DNA of 64,000 nt from Terriglobales bacterium. Its GTDB lineage: Bacteria; Acidobacteriota; Terriglobia; Terriglobales; Acidobacteriaceae. Below the pieces are notes generated by a model. The model searched no databases. It had not been told where the DNA came from and was given only the letters and a program-made list of their open reading frames with translations. The translations under genes and the position numbers were made by a program. Below are positions 51,966 to 59,874 of the stretch, in pieces; within the stretch, counting starts at the first letter, position 1, and every line of letters begins with the position of its first letter. The stretch spans positions 124,001-188,000 of the forward strand of contig JAICWP010000001.1 in assembly GCA_025934735.1 (NCBI GenBank). Direction: 5' to 3'.

Positions 51966-54137
51966 TCAGCGGCGGCTGGAGCTGATCTGCTCGTACAACT
52001 CAGGCAGGCGCTGCGCATCTTCGCGGGATTGGGCGAAGCGCGCCCGCTCATAGTGTTTGGTGAAGCGGGCTACGGACGTGCGCAAGTCGTCCTCGGCAAT
52101 GCTGGCGATAAATTCCTGGGGTGTTTGCGCGGGCAATTTATGCCAGCCGCGGCGCCCAATAGCCCGCACCATGCGCGTGTACCAGATGCTGGCGGCCATC
52201 TGCGGAGCCTGGGCAGGGCGGGCGGCGGTTCGCCGGCTTCTCCAGGCCCGGGCCAGGCGCAGGGCGTTGGCAAGCAAAAGCAGGAATACAACCAGGCCGG
52301 CGAAGCCGGCGCTCCAGCGTAGGGGAGAACGCAGGACAGAGCGCTGGATGCTGCGGGTTCGGGCAAGCAAAGAGGCGTACTGAGAGCGCAGCCATGCGCG
52401 TTGCCGCTGCCACAGCGCCTGCGTGTGCTGGCCGGCGGTTTCCTCCAGCGTCGCCTGATGCGCGGCGTCGTAGTTGACCACCCACTCCCGCCAGAATTCG
52501 GAAGCGGCATCCAGGTAAAGTTGGAGCCGGCTCCAGCGGCCGCGCGTCATGCCCAGGCCGGCCGGCGTGGGATCGAAGGTGGTCCAGCCGTGCCCGGGAA
52601 TGTAGGCCTCCACCCAGGAGTGGGCATCGCTGGCTCGGATCAGGTAGCTTCCCGTAAGGTCATTGAACTCGCCGCCGCGAAAGCCATTGACGATGCGCGC
52701 GGGAATGCCTTGCATGCGCAGCATGAGTGCCATGGCAGAAGCGAAATACTCACAATGTCCCTGCTTGCGCACAAACAGAAAATTGGCTACAGGGTCGCGT
52801 GGCAGCACCCGCGGCAGCTGCAGGGTGTAGCCGTAATGGGTCATCAGATACTGCTGAATAGCGGCGGCTTTGTCATAGGCGGTGGGCGGGGAAGCAGCGA
52901 TCTGCTGCGCTAACTGCGCAATCCGGGGATCCACCGGCGGCAATTGCAGGTAACGCGCGGCAATGAAGGATGGCACGCCGCCGGAAGCGGCACGCAGGAT
53001 CGCGGGCGAGGATTGGACGAGGTGCGACACCGCTTCATAGCTGGTGATCGCGCGGTCGCGGTCAGAGTCAAAGAGAGCGCCGGCCTCATCCTCGGCAATC
53101 TGGCGGTAGGGGCCGGAAAGAGAGAGGGGCCGGCCAGCCACGAAGAATACATTGCTGCCAATCGGCTCCATGATTACGTGGAAGCGCAGGGAGCGGGCCG
53201 GAGAAGCCCCGATCTCCGGTTGGCCTTTCTCAGCCCGCACTACAAACCGGCCCTGAGTGGCGCGGGGGAGCACTGTTTCCGGCAGGGGGTTGCTCCAACT
53301 GCGCCCGTCAAACAGGCTGAGGGTCACGCCGCGCCACTTCAGGTCGTAGGCGCCGGCCGTGTCGCCCTCAATTTGCACATGCATCACCACGGCGCTGGAC
53401 TGCTGGATTTCGCCAATCTGTCCCAACCGCACGCTGTCGCTGAAGCCGGTGGCCAGCAAGCCGCCGGGAGCATAGGCCCCCAGGTACCCGGTAGAGACCC
53501 GGGGAACGAAGAAGAAGATAACGGTGCCGCCCAGGAGGATGAGAAACAGGAAAATGGGTCCGGTGGCCGCCAGCCACCATCCCAGGGTGCGCGCTGCCTG
53601 GGCGCTCTCTCGCGCGTGCACCGCCGCCGTGGCGGAGGAGCGGCGCATTTCCATCAGGATGAAGGTGGTCACTGCCACCAGAAGGAAAACCGCGAAGGCG
53701 GCGAAGAAGACGCTGTCCACGGTAAGCACCGCCGCCGCCAGTACCATCAGGAATGAGAGCACGGCCAGGTAAAGGTAATCGCGCTCTCGGCGCACGGAAA
53801 AAAGCTTGACCACGGTGGCAAACAGAACCAGGTGGACCGTCGCAGTTACAAAATTGCGGGACAGCAGGAAGAAGTCGGCGGCGTAGAACAGGACGTAAAT
53901 CAGGGTAAGCAGGGAAGCGGTGCGCTCGGAGATGACTAACTCCCCGCCTTTGGCCAACAGATAGCCGCGAATCACCAGCGCCAAGCCCACCAGCAGCAGC
54001 GAAGGCGCTTCCAGTTTGCCGGTGGAGGCTAGAGTCGCGAAGCCGGCCACCAGCAACAGGTAAAGCGCCAGATGGAAATAGCGCTCAATGGCGCGGCTGG
54101 TCCCTGCGGGTTCGAGAACTGCGGCCGGTTGAGCCAT
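51966..54137 (-). CDS. TgpA-like membrane transglutaminase-domain protein
   Basis: The 723-residue protein has six or more hydrophobic helices in the first 210 residues (DUF3488-like), a periplasmic domain, a transglutaminase core at about 455-540 and one more helix (about 610-630), then a cytoplasmic tail (DUF4129-like). The papain-like triad is visible: Cys in GHCEYFASAMAL, His in SDAHSWVEAY, Asp in TTFDPTP. Pseudomonas TgpA is essential for viability and has this layout; its substrate is not known. In many genomes a MoxR ATPase and a DUF58 gene sit upstream, but here the neighbour is an SDR gene on the other strand. Start at ATG 54137 follows AGGA; the frame extends to 54227 without a better site. 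Confidence 0.9.
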   Translation of the reverse strand: MAQPAAVLEPAGTSRAIERYFHLALYLLLVAGFATLASTGKLEAPSLLLVGLALVIRGYLLAKGGELVISERTASLLTLIYVLFYAADFFLLSRNFVTATVHLVLFATVVKLFSVRRERDYLYLAVLSFLMVLAAAVLTVDSVFFAAFAVFLLVAVTTFILMEMRRSSATAAVHARESAQAARTLGWWLAATGPIFLFLILLGGTVIFFFVPRVSTGYLGAYAPGGLLATGFSDSVRLGQIGEIQQSSAVVMHVQIEGDTAGAYDLKWRGVTLSLFDGRSWSNPLPETVLPRATQGRFVVRAEKGQPEIGASPARSLRFHVIMEPIGSNVFFVAGRPLSLSGPYRQIAEDEAGALFDSDRDRAITSYEAVSHLVQSSPAILRAASGGVPSFIAARYLQLPPVDPRIAQLAQQIAASPPTAYDKAAAIQQYLMTHYGYTLQLPRVLPRDPVANFLFVRKQGHCEYFASAMALMLRMQGIPARIVNGFRGGEFNDLTGSYLIRASDAHSWVEAYIPGHGWTTFDPTPAGLGMTRGRWSRLQLYLDAASEFWREWVVNYDAAHQATLEETAGQHTQALWQRQRAWLRSQYASLLARTRSIQRSVLRSPLRWSAGFAGLVVFLLLLANALRLARAWRSRRTAARPAQAPQMAASIWYTRMVRAIGRRGWHKLPAQTPQEFIASIAEDDLRTSVARFTKHYERARFAQSREDAQRLPELYEQISSSRR

Positions 54138-54283
54138 GGGCGTCCTAGCTATTGTTGGACAGCCGCCCCAGGAAGGGAAGAGTGACGTTGGTGGCGGCCT
54201 CTTGGTAACCTTCAGCCGCCGAATCAAGCCGCAAAGCTTGTATCATGATCGGCTCAGCCTCTTCGAAGGAACAGGGAAAATTC

Positions 54284-55036
54284 ATGCGTGGATTGAAGCC
54301 AAAGCGCGTCCTCATTACGGGAGGAGCCAGCGGTATCGGCGCCGCCACCGCTGCTCGCTTCCTGGAGGAGGGCGCGCGCGTGGTGGTGCTCGATCGTGAT
54401 GTTGAGGCGGGGGAGCGCATTCAGCGCGAGCTGCCGTCGCTGTCGGGGGTGGTGAACGCCGATGTCGCCAGCCTGGACGAGGTAAAGGCCGCCTTCGGCA
54501 AGGCGGTTCAGATGATGGGCGCCGTGGACGTCCTCATCAACAATGCCGGCATCAGCATCCGCCACAGTTTCCTCGACATCACGCCGGAAGAGTGGGACAA
54601 AGTGATGGCGGTGAACCTGACCGGCGTCTTCTATGTCGCCCAGACCGCCGCCCGGCATATGACGGAGAAGGGAAGCGGCGTGATCCTGCAGACGGCTTCC
54701 ACCAACGGCATGATGGGATATCCCTATTACGCCGACTACAACGCCAGCAAGGCAGGGGTGATCGAACTCACTAAGAGCATGGCGCTGGAGCTGGCGCCCA
54801 AGGTGCGAGTGAACGCGGTGGCGCCCGGGTACGTGCTTACGCCCATGCAGCGCGCCGAATACAGCGATGAAATGCTGGAGGAAGTGAACCGCAAAATTCC
54901 CATGCGCCGCCACGCCAAGCCCGAGGAAATTGCGGCACTGTTTGCTTATTTAGCTTCCGACGATGCCGCTTTTGCCACCGGCCACGTGTACGTGATGGAT
55001 GGCGCCGAAACCGCCGGCGGCCTGGCCAGCCGCTAG
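54284..55036 (+). CDS. Short-chain dehydrogenase/reductase (first of two)
   Basis: The 250-residue SDR has TGGASGIGAATAA, NNAGIS, the catalytic serine in QTASTNG and YNASK, so the Ser-Tyr-Lys set is intact. The acidic residue after the second beta strand (VVLDRD) predicts NAD(H) preference. Start ATG 54284 follows AGGGAAA; the frame upstream to 54245 overlaps the divergent transglutaminase leader. A second SDR follows after 211 bases of repetitive DNA. Substrate unknown; sugar or hydroxy-acid catabolism is possible. Confidence 0.9.
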   Translation: MRGLKPKRVLITGGASGIGAATAARFLEEGARVVVLDRDVEAGERIQRELPSLSGVVNADVASLDEVKAAFGKAVQMMGAVDVLINNAGISIRHSFLDITPEEWDKVMAVNLTGVFYVAQTAARHMTEKGSGVILQTASTNGMMGYPYYADYNASKAGVIELTKSMALELAPKVRVNAVAPGYVLTPMQRAEYSDEMLEEVNRKIPMRRHAKPEEIAALFAYLASDDAAFATGHVYVMDGAETAGGLASR

Positions 55037-55060
55037 GGCGGGTTTGTGCGCGCGGGTTTA

Positions 55061-55140
55061 TGTGGGCACGGGCTTGTGGGGGCACGGGCTTGTGTGGGCA
55101 CGGGGCTCGTGTGGCACTTTGGGTTGTGTGGGCAAGGGCT
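55061..55140. repeat. Tandem GTGGGCACGGGCT repeat
   Basis: Copies of TGTGGGCACGGGCT start at 55061, 55077 (TGGGGGCACGGGCT) and 55093 (with one extra G), period 16, and a degraded copy TGTGTGGGCAAGGGCT ends at 55140. The repeat fills most of the gap between the two SDR genes. Confidence 0.7.
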
Positions 55141-55167
55141 TTGCCCCGTGCAGGCGGGGCGAAGCCC
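55136..55167. repeat. 13-bp inverted repeat (stem-loop) between the SDR genes
   Basis: GGGCTTTGCCCCG (55136-55148) pairs with CGGGGCGAAGCCC (55155-55167), with a single G-T wobble, around the loop TGCAGG. No U tract follows, so it is not a typical terminator; an RNA hairpin that separates the two SDR messages is possible. Confidence 0.6.
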
Positions 55168-55247
55168 CGCAGCCTTCCGAAGGGCTCGCTTTAGCCAAGC
55201 CGTAAACGAGCCATGCCCTTGCCGAAATCATTCGTTCCAGGAAGAGG

Positions 55248-56054
55248 ATGAAAAAGAGGCTAGAGACGAACACTCCAGGGGCAGCCGGGCGCTTGCAGGA
55301 CAAGGTAGCCCTCATTACCGGCGCTGGGTCCGGCATCGGGCGCGCCAGCGCGCTATTGTTTGCTCGAGAAGGTGCGGCCGTAGCCGTGGTGGACGTGAAC
55401 GAAAAAGCCGCCCGGGCGGTGGCGGACGCGATCACTTCCGCGGGCTCGCGGGCCATCTCCGCAACCGCCGACGTGACCCGCGCCGCCGACTGTCAGCGCG
55501 CAGTTCGCGCCGCAGCCGACAAATTCGGCGCGCTTCACATCCTGTTCAACAATGCTGGCATCATTCGCCGAGCCAGTGTTCTGGACCTCAGTGAGGCGGA
55601 TTGGGACCGGGTAATGGCAGTGAACGTGAAATCCATTTTCCTGATGTCGAAATTCGCCATTCCAATAATCGAAAAATCCGGCGGCGGCTCCATCATCAAC
55701 ACTGCCTCGGGATGGGGGCTGGCGGGCGGCGCGAAGGCGGTTGCCTACTGTGCTTCTAAGGGCGCCGTCGTGCTGCTGACCAAAGCCATGGCGATTGACC
55801 ATGGCCCACAGAATATTCGTATCAATTGCATTTGCCCCGGCGACACCGACACGCCCATGCTGCGCAGCGAGGCCCGGCAGTTGGGGGCGGCTACCGGACG
55901 CTTTTTGCAGGAAGCGGCCCAGCGTCCCTTGCAGCGCGTGGGCACCCCGGAGGAGATTGCCCAAGCGGCGCTGTACCTGGCCAGCGACGCCGCTTCCTTC
56001 GTCACCGGTACGGCTCTGGTGGTGGATGGCGGGGGCCTTGCCGGAACTGCCTAG
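55248..56054 (+). CDS. Short-chain dehydrogenase/reductase (second of two)
   Basis: The 268-residue SDR has TGAGSGIGRASALL, VVDVN (NAD preference), NNAGII, NTASGWG and the catalytic YCASK. It is only moderately like the first SDR, with typical family ends (TGTALVVDGGGLAG). AGGAAGAGG precedes the ATG. Its stop codon TAG overlaps the complementary stop of the ProC-like gene by four bases (CTAG), so the two genes are convergent with no spacer. Confidence 0.9.
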   Translation: MKKRLETNTPGAAGRLQDKVALITGAGSGIGRASALLFAREGAAVAVVDVNEKAARAVADAITSAGSRAISATADVTRAADCQRAVRAAADKFGALHILFNNAGIIRRASVLDLSEADWDRVMAVNVKSIFLMSKFAIPIIEKSGGGSIINTASGWGLAGGAKAVAYCASKGAVVLLTKAMAIDHGPQNIRINCICPGDTDTPMLRSEARQLGAATGRFLQEAAQRPLQRVGTPEEIAQAALYLASDAASFVTGTALVVDGGGLAGTA

Positions 56055-56845
56055 ACGCGGCGCGCGTTGGCCCGCGCCCGCGCCACTCCTGCGCGAACCC
56101 CGCGCTCAATAATGCGGTAGTAGCCGGCATCATCCATGGTCTTGATCACCGTGGCGGCAATGCCGCCGGGTGTGGCCGCCTCATGCATCAACTTCTCCAG
56201 GGGAAGTTCCCCCTCCGTGAATGCCATGACGCCGCCCGCCAGTGCGTGGGCCGCCGCCGCCAGCGCGGTTTTGCGGTCGAGGCCCAATGTCTTTCCTGCA
56301 TTGGAGAGTGCCGCCAGGGTGTGGTATCCGTGACTGGAAGAGTAAGTGGCCGTGAACACGTCGAATTTCTTTTCGGGAACCTCGATCACCGCTCCCACCT
56401 GACTGAAAAAATCGCGTACCCGCTTGCGGTCAGACTTCGACATCTCCCGGGCAAACGCCAGCGCCGTGAATCCCCGCCCGGTGCGGCAGGTTGGACTGGG
56501 CATGGCCCGCGCCCAGCGCACTGGCGGCCCCAGCGCTCGGCCCAACTTTGGGAGGGGAACGCCCGCAGCCAGGCTGACTACCGTGAGCGGTCGGTCCACC
56601 CGGCCAATGCTAGCCAGCAGGTTCTTCACCGAATCGGGCCGCACAGCCACGACCAGCAGCCCGGCCTGAGCGACTGCGCTTTGCAGATCGCGTTCGACTT
56701 GCACGTGAAATTCGCGCTGCAATCGCCGCAGCTTGGCGGGGTGGCGGTCATGGACAACAATGAGCTCATCGTAGCCGGCCAGGCGCAAGCCTGAAATGAG
56801 CGCGCCCGTGATGCGCCCGCCGCCCAAAAAGACTGTGGCCTTCAT
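56051..56845 (-). CDS. Pyrroline-5-carboxylate reductase-like protein (diverged)
   Basis: The 264-residue product has the ProC fold: Rossmann start FLGGGRITGAL, RAMPSPTCRTGRG in place of the RAMPNTPA of true ProC, and the end motif HEAATPGGIAATVIKTMDD replacing the T-x-PGG-T-x-x-G-I consensus. These changes in the active-site loop suggest a different imine substrate or loss of proline synthesis. A canonical proC is at 4044-4868. The start ATG 56845 overlaps the stop of the upstream aminomutase gene (ATGA), so the two are translationally coupled. Confidence 0.82.
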   Translation of the reverse strand: MKATVFLGGGRITGALISGLRLAGYDELIVVHDRHPAKLRRLQREFHVQVERDLQSAVAQAGLLVVAVRPDSVKNLLASIGRVDRPLTVVSLAAGVPLPKLGRALGPPVRWARAMPSPTCRTGRGFTALAFAREMSKSDRKRVRDFFSQVGAVIEVPEKKFDVFTATYSSSHGYHTLAALSNAGKTLGLDRKTALAAAAHALAGGVMAFTEGELPLEKLMHEAATPGGIAATVIKTMDDAGYYRIIERGVRAGVARARANARRV

Positions 56846-58182
56846 GTGAGCCGCGCGCAAACTTTATCGGCAGCGCGCACCAGCGCCTGGATATCTGCCT
56901 CGCTGTGCGCAGTGCTGATGATCCAGTGCAGGCCGTTCGAGGGGGTCATGTAGATGCCTTCGCCCAGCAGCAGGTGCACGAAGCGCGAATAGCGGGCGGC
57001 GTCCACATGCGCACAATAGTCGCGGTAATCGTGGATGGCCTCGCGGCCGGTGAAATAAATCTGGAACATGGGGCCAAAGCCCTGCACGACGGACTTGATC
57101 TTGTGGCGAGCAAACGCATCGCGCAGCCCGCTGATCGCCATATCGCCCAAGTTGCGGATTTTCCGCAGGGCGGCGTTGCCCTGGTCGGCGAGCAGGTCAA
57201 GGTTGGCGGCAATTACCTTCATGGTGAGCCGGTGGCCATTGAAGGTGCCATAGTGCAGCACCATGTCCTCGGACCATCGCATCTGCTCCAGGATCTTGCG
57301 GCGGCCCGTTACCGCGCCCACGGGGAAACCTGCCCCCATGGCTTTGCCGAAGGTGCTCAGGTCGGGCTTGAGTCCCCACAACTGTTGCATGCCGCCGGGC
57401 GCATAGCGGAAGCCGGTGACCACTTCGTCCAGGATGAGCAGCGCTCCATGTTTCTGCGCAAGCTCCTGCAGGCGCTGCAGGTAGCCTTCGCGCGGCGGAA
57501 TGCAGCCCATGTTGGCCATGATGGGCTCGGTAATCACGGCCGCCAGCTCATCACCGCGCTTCTGCATGACCCGTTCTAATTCCGAGACATCGTTCCACGG
57601 GGCGACCACGACCTCCGCAAACGTGCTGGCGGGAATGCCGAGCGAGTCCGGCATGCGGGCGGGATTTTCGGGCGGACCGAGTTGTTGTGGCGGATGGCCA
57701 TGGGCGTTCAGCAGGTAAGGATCGTACCAGCCGTGGTAGTGGCCTTCGAACTTCAGCAGCTTGTTGCGGCCGGTGAACCCCCGCGCCAGCCGCAACGCCA
57801 GCATGGTGGCTTCGGTGCCGCTGTTGGTGAAGCGCACGGCTTCGGCTGAGGGCACCATGCGGCAAAAGCGCTCGGCGGCCTCCAACTCCGCCGGCGTGGC
57901 CGCGGCAAAGTGCGAGCCCTCTGCCATGGCCTGGTACACCGTCTCCACAATCGCCGGGTGGGCATGCCCGTGGATCAGCGCTCCAAACGACATCATGAAA
58001 TCGGTGTACTGGTTGCCATCCAGATCCCAGACCTGCGAACCCTGACCACGCTCGAGCACAATTGGGCCTGGGGCATACACCGCGCTGCCACGTGACGGCG
58101 AATTGACACCTTCAATCAGGTATTTTTGCGCGCGCTCATACCACTCCTGCGAATGGGAACGCCGTCGCGTGATTGCGGGCAC
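56842..58182 (-). CDS. Glutamate-1-semialdehyde 2,1-aminomutase-like class III aminotransferase
   Basis: The 446-residue PLP enzyme shows the class III pattern: NSGTEATMLALRLAR, FEGHYHGWYD, DEVVTGFRYAPGG and the PLP lysine in STFGKAMGAGFPVGAVTG. The beginning (LIEGVNSPSRGSAVY) and the GHYHG-WYD segment are those of GSA aminomutases (HemL), the C5-pathway enzyme that makes 5-aminolevulinate. However, it is coupled to a diverged ProC-like gene and near two SDRs, which hints at an amino-ketone or amino acid catabolic pathway. A true hemL elsewhere in the genome would settle this. The ATG at 58182 is accepted. Confidence 0.85.
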   Translation of the reverse strand: MPAITRRRSHSQEWYERAQKYLIEGVNSPSRGSAVYAPGPIVLERGQGSQVWDLDGNQYTDFMMSFGALIHGHAHPAIVETVYQAMAEGSHFAAATPAELEAAERFCRMVPSAEAVRFTNSGTEATMLALRLARGFTGRNKLLKFEGHYHGWYDPYLLNAHGHPPQQLGPPENPARMPDSLGIPASTFAEVVVAPWNDVSELERVMQKRGDELAAVITEPIMANMGCIPPREGYLQRLQELAQKHGALLILDEVVTGFRYAPGGMQQLWGLKPDLSTFGKAMGAGFPVGAVTGRRKILEQMRWSEDMVLHYGTFNGHRLTMKVIAANLDLLADQGNAALRKIRNLGDMAISGLRDAFARHKIKSVVQGFGPMFQIYFTGREAIHDYRDYCAHVDAARYSRFVHLLLGEGIYMTPSNGLHWIISTAHSEADIQALVRAADKVCARLT

Positions 58183-58269
58183 CCGATCCTCCTGACGAAA
58201 TTAGTCCTGAGGCAAGCCCGCCATAGTAACAAATGGGTTATCTGGGTGAATGGCCTTACGGTGGAAAGC

Positions 58270-58599
58270 TCAGCTGAAGCGGGTCATGGGCGCGGAGGGC
58301 GCCGGCAGGTGTCCCCAGATGCACTCTCCCGACTCCAGGCACTGCAGCCCGGCCTGGGCGTGCAGGGCGGTACCATAGCCGCCAATCCACACTACTTTGT
58401 AGCGTGCGCGCCGTCCCCGGTGCTGTATTTCGATGACGGCAGCCTGATCAATCACGCACGGTGTGCCATCCAGGCGAGCGCCCCCGCGGCTGATGTCACA
58501 AGTGTACGCATCCTGTTGAAAAGGATGGCCAAAAGAGTCCACCCCGCGTACGCGTACCCGCAACCGGGTGGAGAAACGAGGCTCAGGACGGGAGGCCAT
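58270..58599 (-). CDS. PilZ-domain c-di-GMP receptor protein
   Basis: The 109-residue single-domain protein has the c-di-GMP-binding elements of PilZ: RFSTR (R-x3-R) near the N-terminus and DISRGGARL (D-x-S-x-x-G) after the first strands, followed by a beta barrel. AGGG precedes the ATG. No partner domain or pilus gene is adjacent, so the process controlled is unknown; the HD-GYP protein at 42720-44555 could lower the ligand level. Confidence 0.85.
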   Translation of the reverse strand: MASRPEPRFSTRLRVRVRGVDSFGHPFQQDAYTCDISRGGARLDGTPCVIDQAAVIEIQHRGRRARYKVVWIGGYGTALHAQAGLQCLESGECIWGHLPAPSAPMTRFS

Positions 58600-58716
58600 G
58601 CAACCCTATGACACCCCGACGCCCGCCCCAGGGTCAAATTACCGAAGGCTCACCAAGGTAATGACCGATGTGCCATGGGCGGCCTTGGCCCTCCTCAGCC
58701 ACTTCCCAAGTCACGT

Positions 58717-58878
58717 TCAAGCAGCGGGCGGGCTCACGTATTGTTGCGGGTTGCGCTCGAACTCGTCTTTACATGCCTGCGAGCAAAAATAGAAAAAGTG
58801 TCCCAGATGCTGGGAGCGCAAACTCTGCGGAACCTTGTTCTCGTCCACTTCCATGCCACAAACTGGGTCAATGCGCAT
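58717..58878 (-). CDS. YHS-domain protein
   Basis: The 53-residue protein is a single YHS domain: MRIDPVCGMEVDENKV, then HFFYFCSQACKDEFERNPQQY, with the Cys residues (DPVCGM, FCSQAC) that bind metal in copper- and silver-handling proteins. The start at 58878 follows AGGAGAGG. Such small YHS proteins often accompany metal ATPases or multihaem cytochromes; here it precedes the decahaem locus by about 1 kb on the opposite strand. Confidence 0.88.
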   Translation of the reverse strand: MRIDPVCGMEVDENKVPQSLRSQHLGHFFYFCSQACKDEFERNPQQYVSPPAA

Positions 58879-59041
58879 GATTTCCTCTCCTGGCCTGTCC
58901 TCCACTGGGATGCAGCGGTCGAGCCAGGCGTACATTGGGGAATGCGGCGGCTTGTACCTCTAGGTCAATATGAGGAACCGACAAACGTAATATGCGCTCG
59001 GCAGCCGGAAAGTGTTTACTGGAGCAGAGTCGCCACCACCC

Positions 59042-59257
59042 ATGGCAGAAAAAGTACGTAGTTCCTCGATCAAGTTCATGCGCCTCCTGGGCGCCTTTGC
59101 CGCGGCCGTTTGGGCCATGCGCTGTTCCGTGGAGTGGATCCACGGAGGCGTGGGAGTCAAGCTGCTGGGTGGCTGGCTGGTGCTGCTGGTCGCCAGCTTC
59201 GCACTAGGCATGGCGGTGAACGAAGAAGTTCGCCGCGATACTCTGAAGCAGCAGTGA
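59042..59257 (+). CDS. Small hypothetical membrane protein
   Basis: The 71-residue product has two possible hydrophobic helices (FMRLLGAFAAAVWAMRC and LLGGWLVLLVASFALGMAV) and a charged C-terminus (NEEVRRDTLKQQ). The start is uncertain: ATG 59042 (MAEKVRSSS) looks natural, and GTG 59012 would add ten residues. Not recognised. It is divergent from the YHS gene. Confidence 0.55.
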   Translation: MAEKVRSSSIKFMRLLGAFAAAVWAMRCSVEWIHGGVGVKLLGGWLVLLVASFALGMAVNEEVRRDTLKQQ

Positions 59258-59874
59258 ACTTGCGATTCTCTTCCTAAGGAATTTCCACAATTTCTGCGTC
59301 GCGGGTACTATTTCTTGACACCGCTTGTGCTACTTTTGCTTTCAGTGCACTAGTTTGTGCGGTGGTGATTGGCACGCGCCGTTCTTTATCAACCGCGCAA
59401 ATGGGTTCGAAGTTTCTGCTGCAGAAGTCCCAGTCTGTTTTCCGGTCCGCGTCCGCGTTGTCAGACGCCTACCGCATCTATGTGTCGGACGGCTGATCAG
59501 CAGTGGTGGCATGCTGTGCTAACCATTTTTGGCACTCCCAATGTGACGCAGGTCACAGATTCAGAGGATTGGGTGTGCCATACACTTCCGGGGGACTGCA
59601 AGTTTAGGGTTCGAGTTGCCGCAAGCCTTAAGGCCAGAAATCGCGGCTGTGCAACAGGGTGATGCTGCGTAACCCGACTCGGAGAAGAGCCGTGAAGAAG
59701 CCTGTTCTCACGCTGGTGCGTAGCGCGACTGACAATTGTTTGCGCCGAAAGACGCCGGAGAGGGCGGCTGTGCTGCTGTTTTTGCTAGCCAGCGGTTTCA
59801 CCTGACTTGCCAAACTGGCGGTAGGTTCCAGGGCTCCTCTCGCTATTTGAACTCCATGTCCCGCGGAGGGAAGC
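59258..59874. other. Long intergenic region upstream of the decahaem cytochrome
   Basis: These 617 bases hold no gene I can support, although short Arg/Ser/Pro-rich frames occur. The one clear element is the CRP-type palindrome at 59541-59556. The length suggests a long 5-prime leader or an additional regulator site or small RNA, none of which I can identify. Confidence 0.55.
59541..59556. promoter_or_regulatory. CRP-type operator upstream of the decahaem locus
   Basis: TGTGACGCAGGTCACA matches TGTGA-N6-TCACA exactly. It is 318 bases before the decahaem start. No second site is found 22 bp to either side, unlike the pairs at 14.9 and 18.8 kb. Confidence 0.62.

Noticed and set aside
59311-59345. 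TTGACA followed by TACTTT as a promoter
   Set aside because: The spacing between the hexamers is about ten bases, too short for a sigma-70 promoter, and the position is more than 500 bases before the decahaem gene.
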